DNA of 26,576 nt, from contig CAVIAA010000028.1 of assembly GCA_963640685.1 (NCBI GenBank), positions 1 through 26,576 on the forward strand. The letters are read 5' to 3'. Of the stretch, positions 1 through 7,806 are shown piece after piece. How positions within the stretch are numbered: the stretch's first letter is position 1; the number at the start of each line of letters is the position of its first letter. Made by a program: the position numbers and the translations under genes. The notes beneath the pieces were generated by a model. The model worked only from the letters and a program-made list of their open reading frames with translations. It ran no database searches and was not told the origin of the DNA. This DNA is from SFEL01 sp963640685 (lineage in GTDB: Bacteria; Bacillota; Clostridia; Christensenellales; CAG-138).

Positions 1-122
1 TCTCCCCCTGGGAGAGGTGGCCGAGCGCAGCGAGGACGGAGAGGGGCCGTGACCATACCAAACCAAAAAAGCTGCAAGACCCTCTCAGTCACCTGCGGCG
101 ACAGCTCTCCCAAAGGGAGAGC
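1..122. repeat. Intergenic inverted-repeat element (gut-Clostridia type)
   Basis: Two related arms of about 43-45 bases face each other. The right arm (80-122, plus strand) begins CCCTCTCAGTCACCTGCGG and ends in a small internal hairpin, CTCTCCCAAAGGGAGAG. The left arm (1-45), read on the minus strand, begins CCCTCTCCGTCCTCGCTGCG and ends CTCTCCCAGGGGGAGA. The arms share the CCTCTC start, the CTGCG core and the self-complementary end, so a transcript could fold into a long imperfect hairpin around the A-rich centre (about 51-79). From memory, sequences like this are dispersed in intergenic regions of many gut Clostridia. The left arm may continue outside the window. No coding sequence is seen; it may be a MITE-like or REP-like element. 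Confidence 0.7.
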
Positions 123-162
123 CGGGGGTCTGTACCCCGTTACATGGCATGTTGGCATGAGA

Positions 163-194
163 AACGGAGCGTATTCGTACCGATACGCTCCGTT
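163..194. other. Perfect 12-bp stem-loop downstream of metG
   Basis: AACGGAGCGTAT (163-174) pairs perfectly with ATACGCTCCGTT (183-194) across an 8-base loop. Neither strand has a clean T tract after the stem, so it is a weak intrinsic terminator at best. It may protect the metG transcript end or belong to the neighbouring repeat. Confidence 0.5.
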
Positions 195-247
195 AACTGT
201 TTTACGATTGCCTGTCTAAAGGCCGTTCTCTTTTTGTCTGCAAAGCA

Positions 248-264
248 AAGGGGGGAGCCCCCTT
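248..264 (-). terminator. Likely metG terminator
   Basis: AAGGGGG (248-254) pairs with CCCCCTT (258-264) around a 3-base loop, about 20 bases past the metG stop codon. Read on the minus strand the stem is followed by TTGCTTTGC, a mediocre T-rich tail. Position and stem fit a terminator; the tail is weak. Confidence 0.5.
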
Positions 265-283
265 ATTATTACGCCAATTACCT

Positions 284-2302
284 TCAGCTCACCTCGCTGC
301 CGCCGGGCAGCTTGTCAGGCTCGGATACCGTCAGCATGGAGAGCGTTTCGCCCTCGTCGTTTTCGGTAACGGCGGAAAGTATCATGCCCTGGCTCTCGAT
401 GCCGGCTATCCTGCGCGGGGCAAGGTTGGCGGCGATTATCACGGTACGGCCTATGAGCTTTTCCGGCTCGGGATACCACTTGCGGATGCCGGAGAGTATC
501 GTTCTCGGCTGCGCCTCGCCGCAGTCCAGCGTAAATTGCAGCAGCTTCTTGCTCTTTTCAACTATCTTGCAGTCCGTTACCTTTGCGGTCCTGAGCTTTA
601 CCTTTTCAAAGGTATCAAAGTCGATGAACTCGGTCGGCATCTCGGGCTTCGCCTCTTTTGTGGCTTCTTTTGCTTCTTTTGCCTCGTCAGCCCTTGCCGC
701 CGCCTCCGCCGCGGCAACCGACGCCGCAGTTTCCGCCTCCAGCTCCTCAAGCTCCTTTTTAACGTCAATTCGCGGGAACAGCGCCTCGCCCTTATGAACC
801 TGTGTGCCTTCGGGCAGGTTGCCAAAGGCGCGGGAATCGTAGCTTGTCAGCTCGCCCGAAACGCCAAGCTGCTCAAACAGCCTCGGCGCGGTGTTGGGCA
901 GGTAGGGCTGAATAAATATGCCGACTATGCGCAGGCTCTCCGCAAGGTTATACATGACGGTCGCAAGCCTCTCCCGCTTTGCCTCGTCCTTTGCAAGCAC
1001 CCAGGGCGCGGTCACGTCTATATACTTGTTGCAGGCGCCGATCAGCGCCCAAACGGACTCCAGCGCCTCCGGCGCCTTAAACTCGCTCATGTACTTTTCA
1101 ACCTTTTCGCCAAGGCCGTTTGCAAGGGCGATTACCGGCTCGTCCTCCTCCGGCACGGGGCAGGTCGCGGCGGGCACTTTTCCGCCGAAGTACTTGTCTA
1201 TCATGCTGACGGTTCTGGAGAGCAGGTTGCCGAGGTCGTTTGCAAGGTCGGAATTTATCCTGTAAATGAGCGCCTCGTTGGAGAACACGCCGTCGCTGCC
1301 GAAGGGAACCTCGCGCAGCAGGAAGTAGCGTATCGCGTCCACGCCGTAGCGGCTGCAGAGCTTAACGGGGTCAACGACGTTGCCCTTACTCTTGCTCATC
1401 TTGCCGCCCTCGAGTATAAGCCAGCCGTGGCCGAATACCTGCTTCGGCAGCGGCTCGCCGAGAGCCATGAGCATTATAGGCCATATTATGGTATGGAAGC
1501 GGACTATCTCCTTGCCGACGAGGTGAACGTCCGCCGGCCAGTATTTTTTATAGAGCGAGTCGTCGTCCGAGCCGTAGCCCAGCTTTGTTATGTAGTTGGA
1601 CAGCGCATCAAGCCATACGTACACGACGTGCTTGGGGTCAAATTCAACGGGTATGCCCCAGGTGAAGCTGGTACGGGATACGCAGAGATCCTCCAGCCCC
1701 GGCAGCAGGAAGTTGTTCAGCATTTCGTTGGTTCGGGCGGGGGGCTGAATAAAGTCCGGGTTGTCCTTTATGTATTGTATAAGCCGCGGGGCGTACTTGC
1801 TGAGGCGGAAGAAGTAGCTCTCCTCCTTAACCTTTTCAACCGGCCTGCCGCAGTCCGGGCAGCAGCCGTCCTTTAGCTGCCGCTCCAGCCAGAAGCTCTC
1901 GCAGGGGGTGCAGTACCAGCCCTCGTAGGCGGATTTGTATATGTCGCCCTGATCGTAGAGCCTTTTGAATATCCTCTGAACCGCCTTAACGTGGTAGTCG
2001 TCCGTCGTGCGCACAAAGCCGTCGTTGGATATGCACATCAGCTTCCAAAGGTCTTGAAATGAGGAAACTATCTCGTCCACGTACTGCTTCGGGGTAACTC
2101 CCTTTGCCTTTGCCTTGCGCTCGATCTTCTGGCCGTGCTCGTCGCTGCCGGTCAGGAAGTATACGTCATACCCCGTCATGCGCTTGTAGCGGGCGATAGC
2201 GTCCGCGGCGACGGTGGTGTAGCTGTGGCCGATATGCAGCCTGTCGCTGGGGTAGTATATCGGCGTGGTGATGTAAAACGTCTTTTTTTCCTGCTCTGCC
2301 AT
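284..2302 (-). CDS. metG: Methionyl-tRNA synthetase, with C-terminal tRNA-binding domain
   Basis: Charges tRNA-Met with methionine using ATP, in the cytoplasm. The 672-residue product has the class I synthetase HIGH motif at residues 23-26 and KMSKS at 301-305. A zinc knuckle has cysteines 131, 134, 148 and 151, from a CxxC pair and a second CxxC pair typical of the MetG form with one knuckle. An anticodon-binding helical region follows, then an Ala/Glu-rich linker (about 530-560) and an EMAP/Trbp111-like tRNA-binding domain from about 568 to the end. Length matches other Firmicutes enzymes of this form. The start is fixed by AGGAGA (2308-2313 complement) six bases upstream. It is divergent from selA. 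I looked for a T-box antiterminator in the upstream region and saw none. Confidence 0.97.
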   Translation of the reverse strand: MAEQEKKTFYITTPIYYPSDRLHIGHSYTTVAADAIARYKRMTGYDVYFLTGSDEHGQKIERKAKAKGVTPKQYVDEIVSSFQDLWKLMCISNDGFVRTTDDYHVKAVQRIFKRLYDQGDIYKSAYEGWYCTPCESFWLERQLKDGCCPDCGRPVEKVKEESYFFRLSKYAPRLIQYIKDNPDFIQPPARTNEMLNNFLLPGLEDLCVSRTSFTWGIPVEFDPKHVVYVWLDALSNYITKLGYGSDDDSLYKKYWPADVHLVGKEIVRFHTIIWPIMLMALGEPLPKQVFGHGWLILEGGKMSKSKGNVVDPVKLCSRYGVDAIRYFLLREVPFGSDGVFSNEALIYRINSDLANDLGNLLSRTVSMIDKYFGGKVPAATCPVPEEDEPVIALANGLGEKVEKYMSEFKAPEALESVWALIGACNKYIDVTAPWVLAKDEAKRERLATVMYNLAESLRIVGIFIQPYLPNTAPRLFEQLGVSGELTSYDSRAFGNLPEGTQVHKGEALFPRIDVKKELEELEAETAASVAAAEAAARADEAKEAKEATKEAKPEMPTEFIDFDTFEKVKLRTAKVTDCKIVEKSKKLLQFTLDCGEAQPRTILSGIRKWYPEPEKLIGRTVIIAANLAPRRIAGIESQGMILSAVTENDEGETLSMLTVSEPDKLPGGSEVS

Positions 2303-2339
2303 GTATGTCTCCTGTGTTGTATATTACTGCGTTATTTGT

Positions 2340-2345
2340 ATTATA
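2340..2345 (-). promoter_or_regulatory. -10 box for metG
   Basis: The minus strand reads TATAAT here, about 38 bases upstream of the metG start codon. The best-placed -35 hexamer, TGTAAA, is poor, so the promoter assignment rests on the perfect -10 box and its position. Confidence 0.5.
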
Positions 2346-2438
2346 TACTAAGGTACAGTTTATTTACAGCGGCGGCTTTTGTCAATATTTGCCGCGCTAA
2401 ATAATGCCCGCCCGCTTTTAACTTTTGCCGCCGTATGG

Positions 2439-2444
2439 TAAAAT
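2439..2444 (+). promoter_or_regulatory. -10 box for selAB
   Basis: TAAAAT lies 43 bases before the selA start codon. A weak -35 candidate (TTTTAA) lies 17 bases upstream. No other promoter-like signal is seen before selA. Confidence 0.35.
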
Positions 2445-2487
2445 CAGGGTAACAAGCAAATGCAATGCAGGAGGCCGCATTTATAAT

Positions 2488-3885
2488 ATGGATAAAAACC
2501 GTTTTTACAGGGCGATACCCAAGGTGGATACGCTTATTGAGCAGTGCGAGGCGGCGGGGCTTTTTGCGCGCTTCGGCCGTGAGATAACGGTCGAGTGCAT
2601 ACGGGAGCAGACCGAGGCGCTGAGGCAGTTTATTGCGGAAAGCAGCGACGAGGCGGAGATAACGCGCCTTACGGAGCGGCTGACTGCGGACATTGCCTCG
2701 GCTGCTGAAAAGCGCTTTACCCCAAACCTTCGCCCCGTCATAAACGCAACGGGAACCGTGCTGCACACCAATCTTGGCCGCGCGCCGATTTCAAAAAAGC
2801 ACGCGGAGCAGCTCGTAAGCCTCGTCTCCGGCTACTCAAACCTTGAATACGACCTTTCCGCCGGCGCAAGGGGAGAAAGGTATTCCCACTTTGAAAGGCT
2901 GCTGTGCAGAATTACCGGCGCAGAGGCCGCGATGGCGGTAAACAACAACGCGGCGGCGGTGATGCTCACCCTCTCCGCCCTCTGCCGCGGCGGCGAGGTG
3001 CCTGTCTCCCGCGGGGAGCTGGTCGAGATAGGCGGAAAGTTCCGCATACCCGACGTCATGGCGCAGAGCGGGGCGAGTATGGTCGAGGTCGGAACCACCA
3101 ACAAAACGCATTTATCCGACTATGAGGACGCGATAAACGAAAGCACCGTGGCGCTGTTAAAGGTACACACCAGCAACTTCCGCGTGGTCGGCTTCAGCGA
3201 GAGCGTAAGCGTAGCGGAGCTTGCGGAGCTTGCGCATTCGCATGACCTGCCCGTTATAGAGGACATCGGCAGCGGCGTGCTCATCGACCTTTCAAAATAC
3301 GGCCTTGCATACGAGCCGACGGTTCAGGAATCGCTCAATTCCGGCGCGGATATAGTCTGCTTTTCCGGCGACAAGCTGCTGGGCGGGCCGCAGGCGGGCA
3401 TAATCGTTGGCCGCGGCGATTTGATTAAAAGGATAAAGAAGCACCCGCTGACGAGGGCGTTCAGGATAGACAAGTTTACGGCCGCCGCGCTGGAGCTGAC
3501 GCTTCAGGAATATCAGGCCGAGGAGCGGGCGATTTCCGACCTCCCCGTCATGCAGATGCTGACCATGCCGTATATGGCGATACGCGAGAGGGCGGAGCGG
3601 CTCAGGGAGCTGCTTTCCGGCGTCAAGGCCGAGATCCGGCTTGCCGACTGCGAATCGCAGGTCGGAGGCGGTTCAATGCCGCTGGAGCGGCTGCGCAGCT
3701 GCGCCGTGGCAATAAGGCCGCTCGGCATATCCACCGCAGCGCTGGAGGAGGCACTGAGAAAGGCCGCGCACCCGATAGTCTGCCGCGTTCAGGAGGACAG
3801 GCTGCTCATGGATATGCGGACGGTTCAGGAGGGCGAAGGTCAGCTTATCGCCGCAGAAATTCGCGAAATACTCGGAGAAAAGTGA
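2488..3885 (+). CDS. selA: L-seryl-tRNA(Sec) selenium transferase
   Basis: Converts seryl-tRNA(Sec) to selenocysteinyl-tRNA(Sec) using selenophosphate; a PLP enzyme of the cytoplasm. The product is 465 residues, close to the E. coli enzyme. The PLP-binding lysine is K296 in the motif FSGDKLLGGPQAG, and the N-terminal half carries the family's NATGTVLHTNLGRAP block. I chose the ATG at 2488 because AGGAGG (2469-2474) precedes it at 13 bases and the protein starts as SelA usually does; the in-frame upstream codons back to 2425 would add an unrelated 21 residues. The gene ends one base before selB begins, so the two are co-transcribed and probably translationally coupled. selD and tRNA-Sec (selC) are not in this window. 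Confidence 0.95.
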   Translation: MDKNRFYRAIPKVDTLIEQCEAAGLFARFGREITVECIREQTEALRQFIAESSDEAEITRLTERLTADIASAAEKRFTPNLRPVINATGTVLHTNLGRAPISKKHAEQLVSLVSGYSNLEYDLSAGARGERYSHFERLLCRITGAEAAMAVNNNAAAVMLTLSALCRGGEVPVSRGELVEIGGKFRIPDVMAQSGASMVEVGTTNKTHLSDYEDAINESTVALLKVHTSNFRVVGFSESVSVAELAELAHSHDLPVIEDIGSGVLIDLSKYGLAYEPTVQESLNSGADIVCFSGDKLLGGPQAGIIVGRGDLIKRIKKHPLTRAFRIDKFTAAALELTLQEYQAEERAISDLPVMQMLTMPYMAIRERAERLRELLSGVKAEIRLADCESQVGGGSMPLERLRSCAVAIRPLGISTAALEEALRKAAHPIVCRVQEDRLLMDMRTVQEGEGQLIAAEIREILGEK

Positions 3886-3886
3886 T

Positions 3887-5797
3887 ATGAGAAACATAAT
3901 CGTAGGCACCGCCGGGCACATCGACCACGGCAAAACGACGCTCATAAAGGCGCTCACCGGCCGCAATACCGACCGCTGGGAGGAGGAGCAGCGCAGGGGC
4001 ATAACAATTGACCTGGGCTTCACCTGGTTTGACCTGCCCAGCGGCAACCGCGTCGGCATAATCGACGTTCCCGGGCACGAAAAATTCATAAACAACATGG
4101 TAGCCGGCGTTGTCGGAATGGATCTCGTGCTGCTGGTAATCGCCGCGGACGAGGGCATTATGCCGCAGACGCGGGAGCACGTTGACATACTCGGCCTGCT
4201 TGGCATTGAAAAGTGCATAATCGTGCTCAACAAGTGCGACCTTGTGGACGAGGACTGGCTGGAGATGGTAAAGGAGGACATACGCGAGGAGCTGAAGGGC
4301 AGCTTTTGCGAAAGCTCGCCAATGGTCGAGGTGTCGAGCGTGACCGGGCAGGGCCTGGACGCATTGACCGACACCATCGAGCGCATGTCCGCAGAGGAGG
4401 TCACCCCGAAGGACACCGAGACTATACCAAGGCTGCCCATCGACCGCGTGTTCTCGATATCCGGCTTTGGAACCATAGTCACCGGCACGCTTATTTCGGG
4501 CCGCATACGCAAGGAGGATCAGCTTTCGGTCTTCCCGGTCGATAAGCCCTGCAAGATACGCAGTATTCAGGTTCACGGCGTGGACGCGGAGGAATGCAGC
4601 GCGGGGCAGCGGGTTGCAATAAACATTTCCAACATAAAAAAGAACGAAATTCACCGCGGCTGCGTGCTTGCGCCGGTGAACAGCATGAAAAACACCATGA
4701 TGCTGGACGTCAGGCTCAGCATTCTGCCCTCGTCAAAGCGAATTATCGACAACAGGACGAGGCTGCACCTCTTTACCGGCACAAGCGAGGTGCTCTGCCG
4801 CGCGGTGCTGCTCGACCGCGAGGAGCTTGCCCCGGGCGAAAGCGGCCTTGCGCAGCTCCGCCTTGAGGGGGAAATTGCCGTCCGGCGCGGAGACCGCTTT
4901 ATAGTCAGGTTTTATTCGCCTATGGAGACGGTCGGCGGCGGAACCGTCATTGAAGCCAACCCGACCAAGAAAAAGCGGTTCGACGAAAAGACGATATCCG
5001 AAATGACCGTCAAAGAAGAGGGCGGCCACGGCGACATGATAGAGCTCATCATAAAGCAGCACAGCGCGGAGGCGGTCGCCGCGGCGGAGGTTGCAAAGCT
5101 CACGGGGCTTACACCGGAGGAGACCATGGCGGAGGTGGAAAAGCTCTGCGCCGATGGGCTTGTCGAAAGCTACCCCATGAAGAAGGACGTATACCTCATG
5201 CACACCTCGTACCGCGACAGGGTTGCCGAGGACATGATAAGCTACCTTACCGAGTTTCACCGCCAGAGCCCGTATAAGCTCGGCAGCAGAAAGGCGGAGC
5301 TTCGGGTCAGATTCCTGCCGAAGCTGAAGCAGAACGTATTCGACGAGTTCATGCAGCGGCTGGAGCTTAGCGGAAAAATAAAGCGCAGCGGCGAGTTTAT
5401 CTGCGAGGGCAGCTACGAGATACCGCACGACGAAACGTATGAGAGGTTCTCTGCTGCCGTCACCGCCGCGCTGGACAGGGCGGGGTTTGAGTTCATAAAG
5501 CTCGCTGACATACCGACCGGCCTGCCGGATTCGACCGCGGCGGACCTGATTCAGCTGATGGCCGCCGAGGGCAGGGTGATAATCCTCAGCGACGACCTGC
5601 TTACCCTGCCGAAATACACCGACGAGATAACCGCAAAGGCGAAGGAGATTTTAGCCGCCGAGGGCAAGATAACCATCGCCATGATAAGGGACACCATCGG
5701 CAGCAGCCGCAAGAGCGCAAAGCCGCTGCTGGAATATTTCGACAGCATAAGGCTGACCCGCCGCAACGGCACCGAGAGCGAGCGGGTAGCGTATTAA
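3887..5797 (+). CDS. selB: Selenocysteine-specific translation elongation factor
   Basis: A GTPase that brings selenocysteinyl-tRNA to the ribosome at UGA codons marked by a SECIS hairpin in the mRNA. The 636-residue product has the EF-Tu-type GTPase motifs: GHIDHGKTT (10-18), DVPGH (60-64) and NKCD (115-118). Beta-barrel domains II and III follow, then C-terminal winged-helix repeats (about 380 onward) that in this family bind the SECIS RNA. Length is near the usual 610-640. The ATG is one base after the selA stop codon. A strong intrinsic terminator follows. The presence of selA and selB implies that the host makes selenoproteins, although I found no UGA-interrupted gene in the window. Confidence 0.95.
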   Translation: MRNIIVGTAGHIDHGKTTLIKALTGRNTDRWEEEQRRGITIDLGFTWFDLPSGNRVGIIDVPGHEKFINNMVAGVVGMDLVLLVIAADEGIMPQTREHVDILGLLGIEKCIIVLNKCDLVDEDWLEMVKEDIREELKGSFCESSPMVEVSSVTGQGLDALTDTIERMSAEEVTPKDTETIPRLPIDRVFSISGFGTIVTGTLISGRIRKEDQLSVFPVDKPCKIRSIQVHGVDAEECSAGQRVAINISNIKKNEIHRGCVLAPVNSMKNTMMLDVRLSILPSSKRIIDNRTRLHLFTGTSEVLCRAVLLDREELAPGESGLAQLRLEGEIAVRRGDRFIVRFYSPMETVGGGTVIEANPTKKKRFDEKTISEMTVKEEGGHGDMIELIIKQHSAEAVAAAEVAKLTGLTPEETMAEVEKLCADGLVESYPMKKDVYLMHTSYRDRVAEDMISYLTEFHRQSPYKLGSRKAELRVRFLPKLKQNVFDEFMQRLELSGKIKRSGEFICEGSYEIPHDETYERFSAAVTAALDRAGFEFIKLADIPTGLPDSTAADLIQLMAAEGRVIILSDDLLTLPKYTDEITAKAKEILAAEGKITIAMIRDTIGSSRKSAKPLLEYFDSIRLTRRNGTESERVAY

Positions 5798-5813
5798 AGC
5801 TTTATAAGCCAGA

Positions 5814-5842
5814 GGCAGGGTCTCCCCTGCCCCTTTTCTTTT
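5814..5842 (+). terminator. Intrinsic terminator of selAB
   Basis: GGCAGGG (5814-5820) pairs with CCCTGCC (5825-5831) around a TCTC loop, and CCTTTTCTTTT follows. It sits 17 bases after the selB stop codon. Confidence 0.85.
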
Positions 5843-5910
5843 CGCCTTCTCTCCCCCGCCATTTCACCGTTTGTACACTTTTATTTAACCCGCCTTTAAT
5901 CTTGCGCCGA

Positions 5911-5916
5911 TATAAT
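5911..5916 (+). promoter_or_regulatory. -10 box for the SGNH hydrolase gene
   Basis: Perfect TATAAT 36 bases before the start codon, after the selB terminator. No good -35 hexamer is seen at 16-18 bases; the stretch around it (5905-5940) is AT-rich. Confidence 0.5.
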
Positions 5917-5951
5917 ATACTTAAATAATTTGTATTATACAGGAGGCAGAC

Positions 5952-6638
5952 ATGACACGCAAAAGCGCAGTAATATTCGGCGATTCCATAATGAAATGCA
6001 CCGTGCACGACGAAGGCGGCTACCGCTCCTGCTATAACGAAACAGTCCTGCCCGAGATAAGCCCGTTTATCGATGCGGACAACCGCTCCCGCTTCGGCTG
6101 CACCTCGACAAAGGGGCTGGAGTTCATCCGCCGCGCCGTCTCCTCCGGCGAAAAATTCGACTATGCGCTTATTGAATACGGCGGCAACGACAGCAACTTT
6201 GACTGGCCGGCCGTTTGCAAAAGCCCGTATACCGAGCATTTTCCGGCGACTATGCCGGACAGATTCCGCGAAAACATACTGACGGCGATCGACCTCGTCA
6301 GCAAGGCCGGAATGACGCCGGTGCTGATGTCCCTCCCGCCGATACACCCGGAGCGTTTCCTCGCGCAGATACTTTCAAAGGGGGTGGACAGGGAGGCGCT
6401 GCTGGCCTTCCTCGGCGCGCCGAGTGCGCTCGGTAACTATCAGGAGCTGTATTCCGACATGGTGACCGCCATTGCGCACGAGAAGGGGCTGCCGTTTGTG
6501 GACGTCCGCTCAGCCTTTTTGCGGGTTCTCGGCCATTACTTCTCCGAGCTAATATCCGACGACGGCCTGCACCCGAGCGAAGCTGGCTACGCCCTGCTCG
6601 CCGAAACCTTCCGTAAGACGCTGGAGGGAGCAAGGTAG
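5952..6638 (+). CDS. SGNH/GDSL-family hydrolase
   Basis: A 228-residue single-domain hydrolase of the SGNH superfamily, which removes acyl or acetyl groups from lipids, sugars or other esters. Visible blocks: the nucleophile motif GDS (10-12, Ser12), the oxyanion-hole motif GGND (77-80, Asn79), and the catalytic Asp/His block DDGLHP (203-208, Asp204 and His207). There is no signal peptide or membrane helix, so it is probably cytoplasmic and its substrate is likely small or intracellular. AGGAGG sits just upstream of the ATG. It has its own -10 box and is separated from selB by a terminator, so it is probably a single-gene transcript. It converges with the transporter operon. The substrate cannot be read from sequence. 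Confidence 0.88.
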   Translation: MTRKSAVIFGDSIMKCTVHDEGGYRSCYNETVLPEISPFIDADNRSRFGCTSTKGLEFIRRAVSSGEKFDYALIEYGGNDSNFDWPAVCKSPYTEHFPATMPDRFRENILTAIDLVSKAGMTPVLMSLPPIHPERFLAQILSKGVDREALLAFLGAPSALGNYQELYSDMVTAIAHEKGLPFVDVRSAFLRVLGHYFSELISDDGLHPSEAGYALLAETFRKTLEGAR

Positions 6639-6668
6639 CGGCGGGGTTGTAAACCGAACAGCAGCATC

Positions 6669-6700
6669 AAGCGCCGGGCCCATAGCGGGCGCCGGCGCTT
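6669..6700. terminator. GC-rich palindrome between convergent genes
   Basis: AAGCGCCGG (6669-6677) pairs perfectly with CCGGCGCTT (6692-6700), with more GC pairs possible in the loop. It lies between the SGNH hydrolase gene and the end of the minus-strand operon. Neither strand has a long T run after it, so it may act as a bidirectional terminator or only as an RNA-end stabiliser. Confidence 0.5.
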
Positions 6701-6742
6701 TGTGAAGGAACAAACGGTCTGTTTATGTTTTTGTGCTTCTCT

Positions 6743-7747
6743 TTACTTCATTTCCCAGCCGAAGTACTTGGGGCCGTACTCCCTCATTTCGGCATCGACA
6801 GATGCGAGGTAGTCCCTGTATTCCTCCCACTCGGATATTTCAACAACTATGCCCTGCGCGGCAAGCGTTTCCTGAAGCTCGGTGCTCTCCAGCGCCTGCT
6901 TGAGTGCGTCGCGCAGTATGGTCAGGCTCTCCTCCGGCACGCCGGCCTTGGTTGCAACGCCGCGCGCGCTGTAATTGACCAGCTCAACGCCGACCTCTTC
7001 CTTTACCGTTGGTATATCCGGGTTCTGAGGAACGCGGTCGCTGGCCAATACTGCAAGCGCCTTTATCTGCCCCGCGGCAAGCGGCGCGGGTATCTCGCTT
7101 ATGTCCGCGATGCAAACGTCGCAGTGGCCGCCGTAGAGGTTGGTCAGCGACTCGGAGGCGCCGTTGGTAGCGAGGTGAACGAACTTTGCGCCCTCCAGCG
7201 TGTTAAGCTTTGCAATCGCAAGGCCGTCGGAGCTTGCGCCCGCAACGCCGCTTATGAGCACCTCGTTTGACTTGCTGTATTCATACAGGTCGCTGAAGGA
7301 ATTGAACCTGTCGTCGTCGCCCTTTGCGCAAACCACCTGATAGTCGTTTGCAAAGTTGATCAGCGGCGCAAAGTCCTCGTAGGTGTTGGTGCGGCCGGCG
7401 TCCGGGTTGAGATAGCCTGCGATTATCGCGGGAGAGGATACCATGCTTATGGTCAGCCCGTCCGCATCCGCCGCAAGCAGCTCGCCCCAGCCTATCCAGC
7501 CGCTGCCGCCCTCAACGTTGGTAACGGTAACGGGAACGCCGAGTATCTTTTCCATCTCGGGCGCGATGAGCCGCGCGCAGATGTCGTTTGCGCCGCCGGG
7601 GGCATAGGGAACTATAAAGGTGATGGGTCCGCTCGGGAACTTGCCGCCGTTGGAGCTGCTGCCGGTTTCGGCAGAGCAGCCCGCGAGGCTCAGCGCCATG
7701 AATACCGCCGCAAGCAGCAGCGCAAGGGTAGACAGCTTCTTTTTCAT
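6743..7747 (-). CDS. tctC: TctC/Bug-family solute-binding lipoprotein of a TTT transporter
   Basis: Periplasmic-type binding protein of a tripartite tricarboxylate transporter; it captures a carboxylate and hands it to TctA/TctB. The 334-residue product begins with a lipoprotein signal: charged MKKK, a hydrophobic stretch, and lipobox LAGC with the lipidated Cys at 24. A Ser/Gly linker follows, then the Bug fold, opening with the family's ITFIVPYAPGGANDI segment (ligand-carboxylate loop). Lipidation fits a Gram-positive, where the protein is tethered to the membrane. GGAGGAG (7754-7760 complement) sets the start. It is the last gene of the operon, 59 bases after tctA. The ligand could be a di- or tricarboxylate or a hydroxyacid; family members are very diverse. 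Confidence 0.92.
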   Translation of the reverse strand: MKKKLSTLALLLAAVFMALSLAGCSAETGSSSNGGKFPSGPITFIVPYAPGGANDICARLIAPEMEKILGVPVTVTNVEGGSGWIGWGELLAADADGLTISMVSSPAIIAGYLNPDAGRTNTYEDFAPLINFANDYQVVCAKGDDDRFNSFSDLYEYSKSNEVLISGVAGASSDGLAIAKLNTLEGAKFVHLATNGASESLTNLYGGHCDVCIADISEIPAPLAAGQIKALAVLASDRVPQNPDIPTVKEEVGVELVNYSARGVATKAGVPEESLTILRDALKQALESTELQETLAAQGIVVEISEWEEYRDYLASVDAEMREYGPKYFGWEMK

Positions 7748-7806
7748 TGATTTCTCCTCCTGTTGTGTGTTGTTTTGTGTTTTATGTCACTTCAACGGCA
7801 CCGCCG

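Noticed and set aside
536..1876. Long plus-strand frame of 446 codons inside metG
   Set aside because: It is antisense to a fully convincing metG; long shadow frames are expected opposite a GC-rich gene, and it has no recognisable motif.
2303..2480. T-box or SAM riboswitch upstream of metG
   Set aside because: No T-box antiterminator motif, no SAM riboswitch core, and no terminator hairpin in the leader. Only a -10 box is seen.
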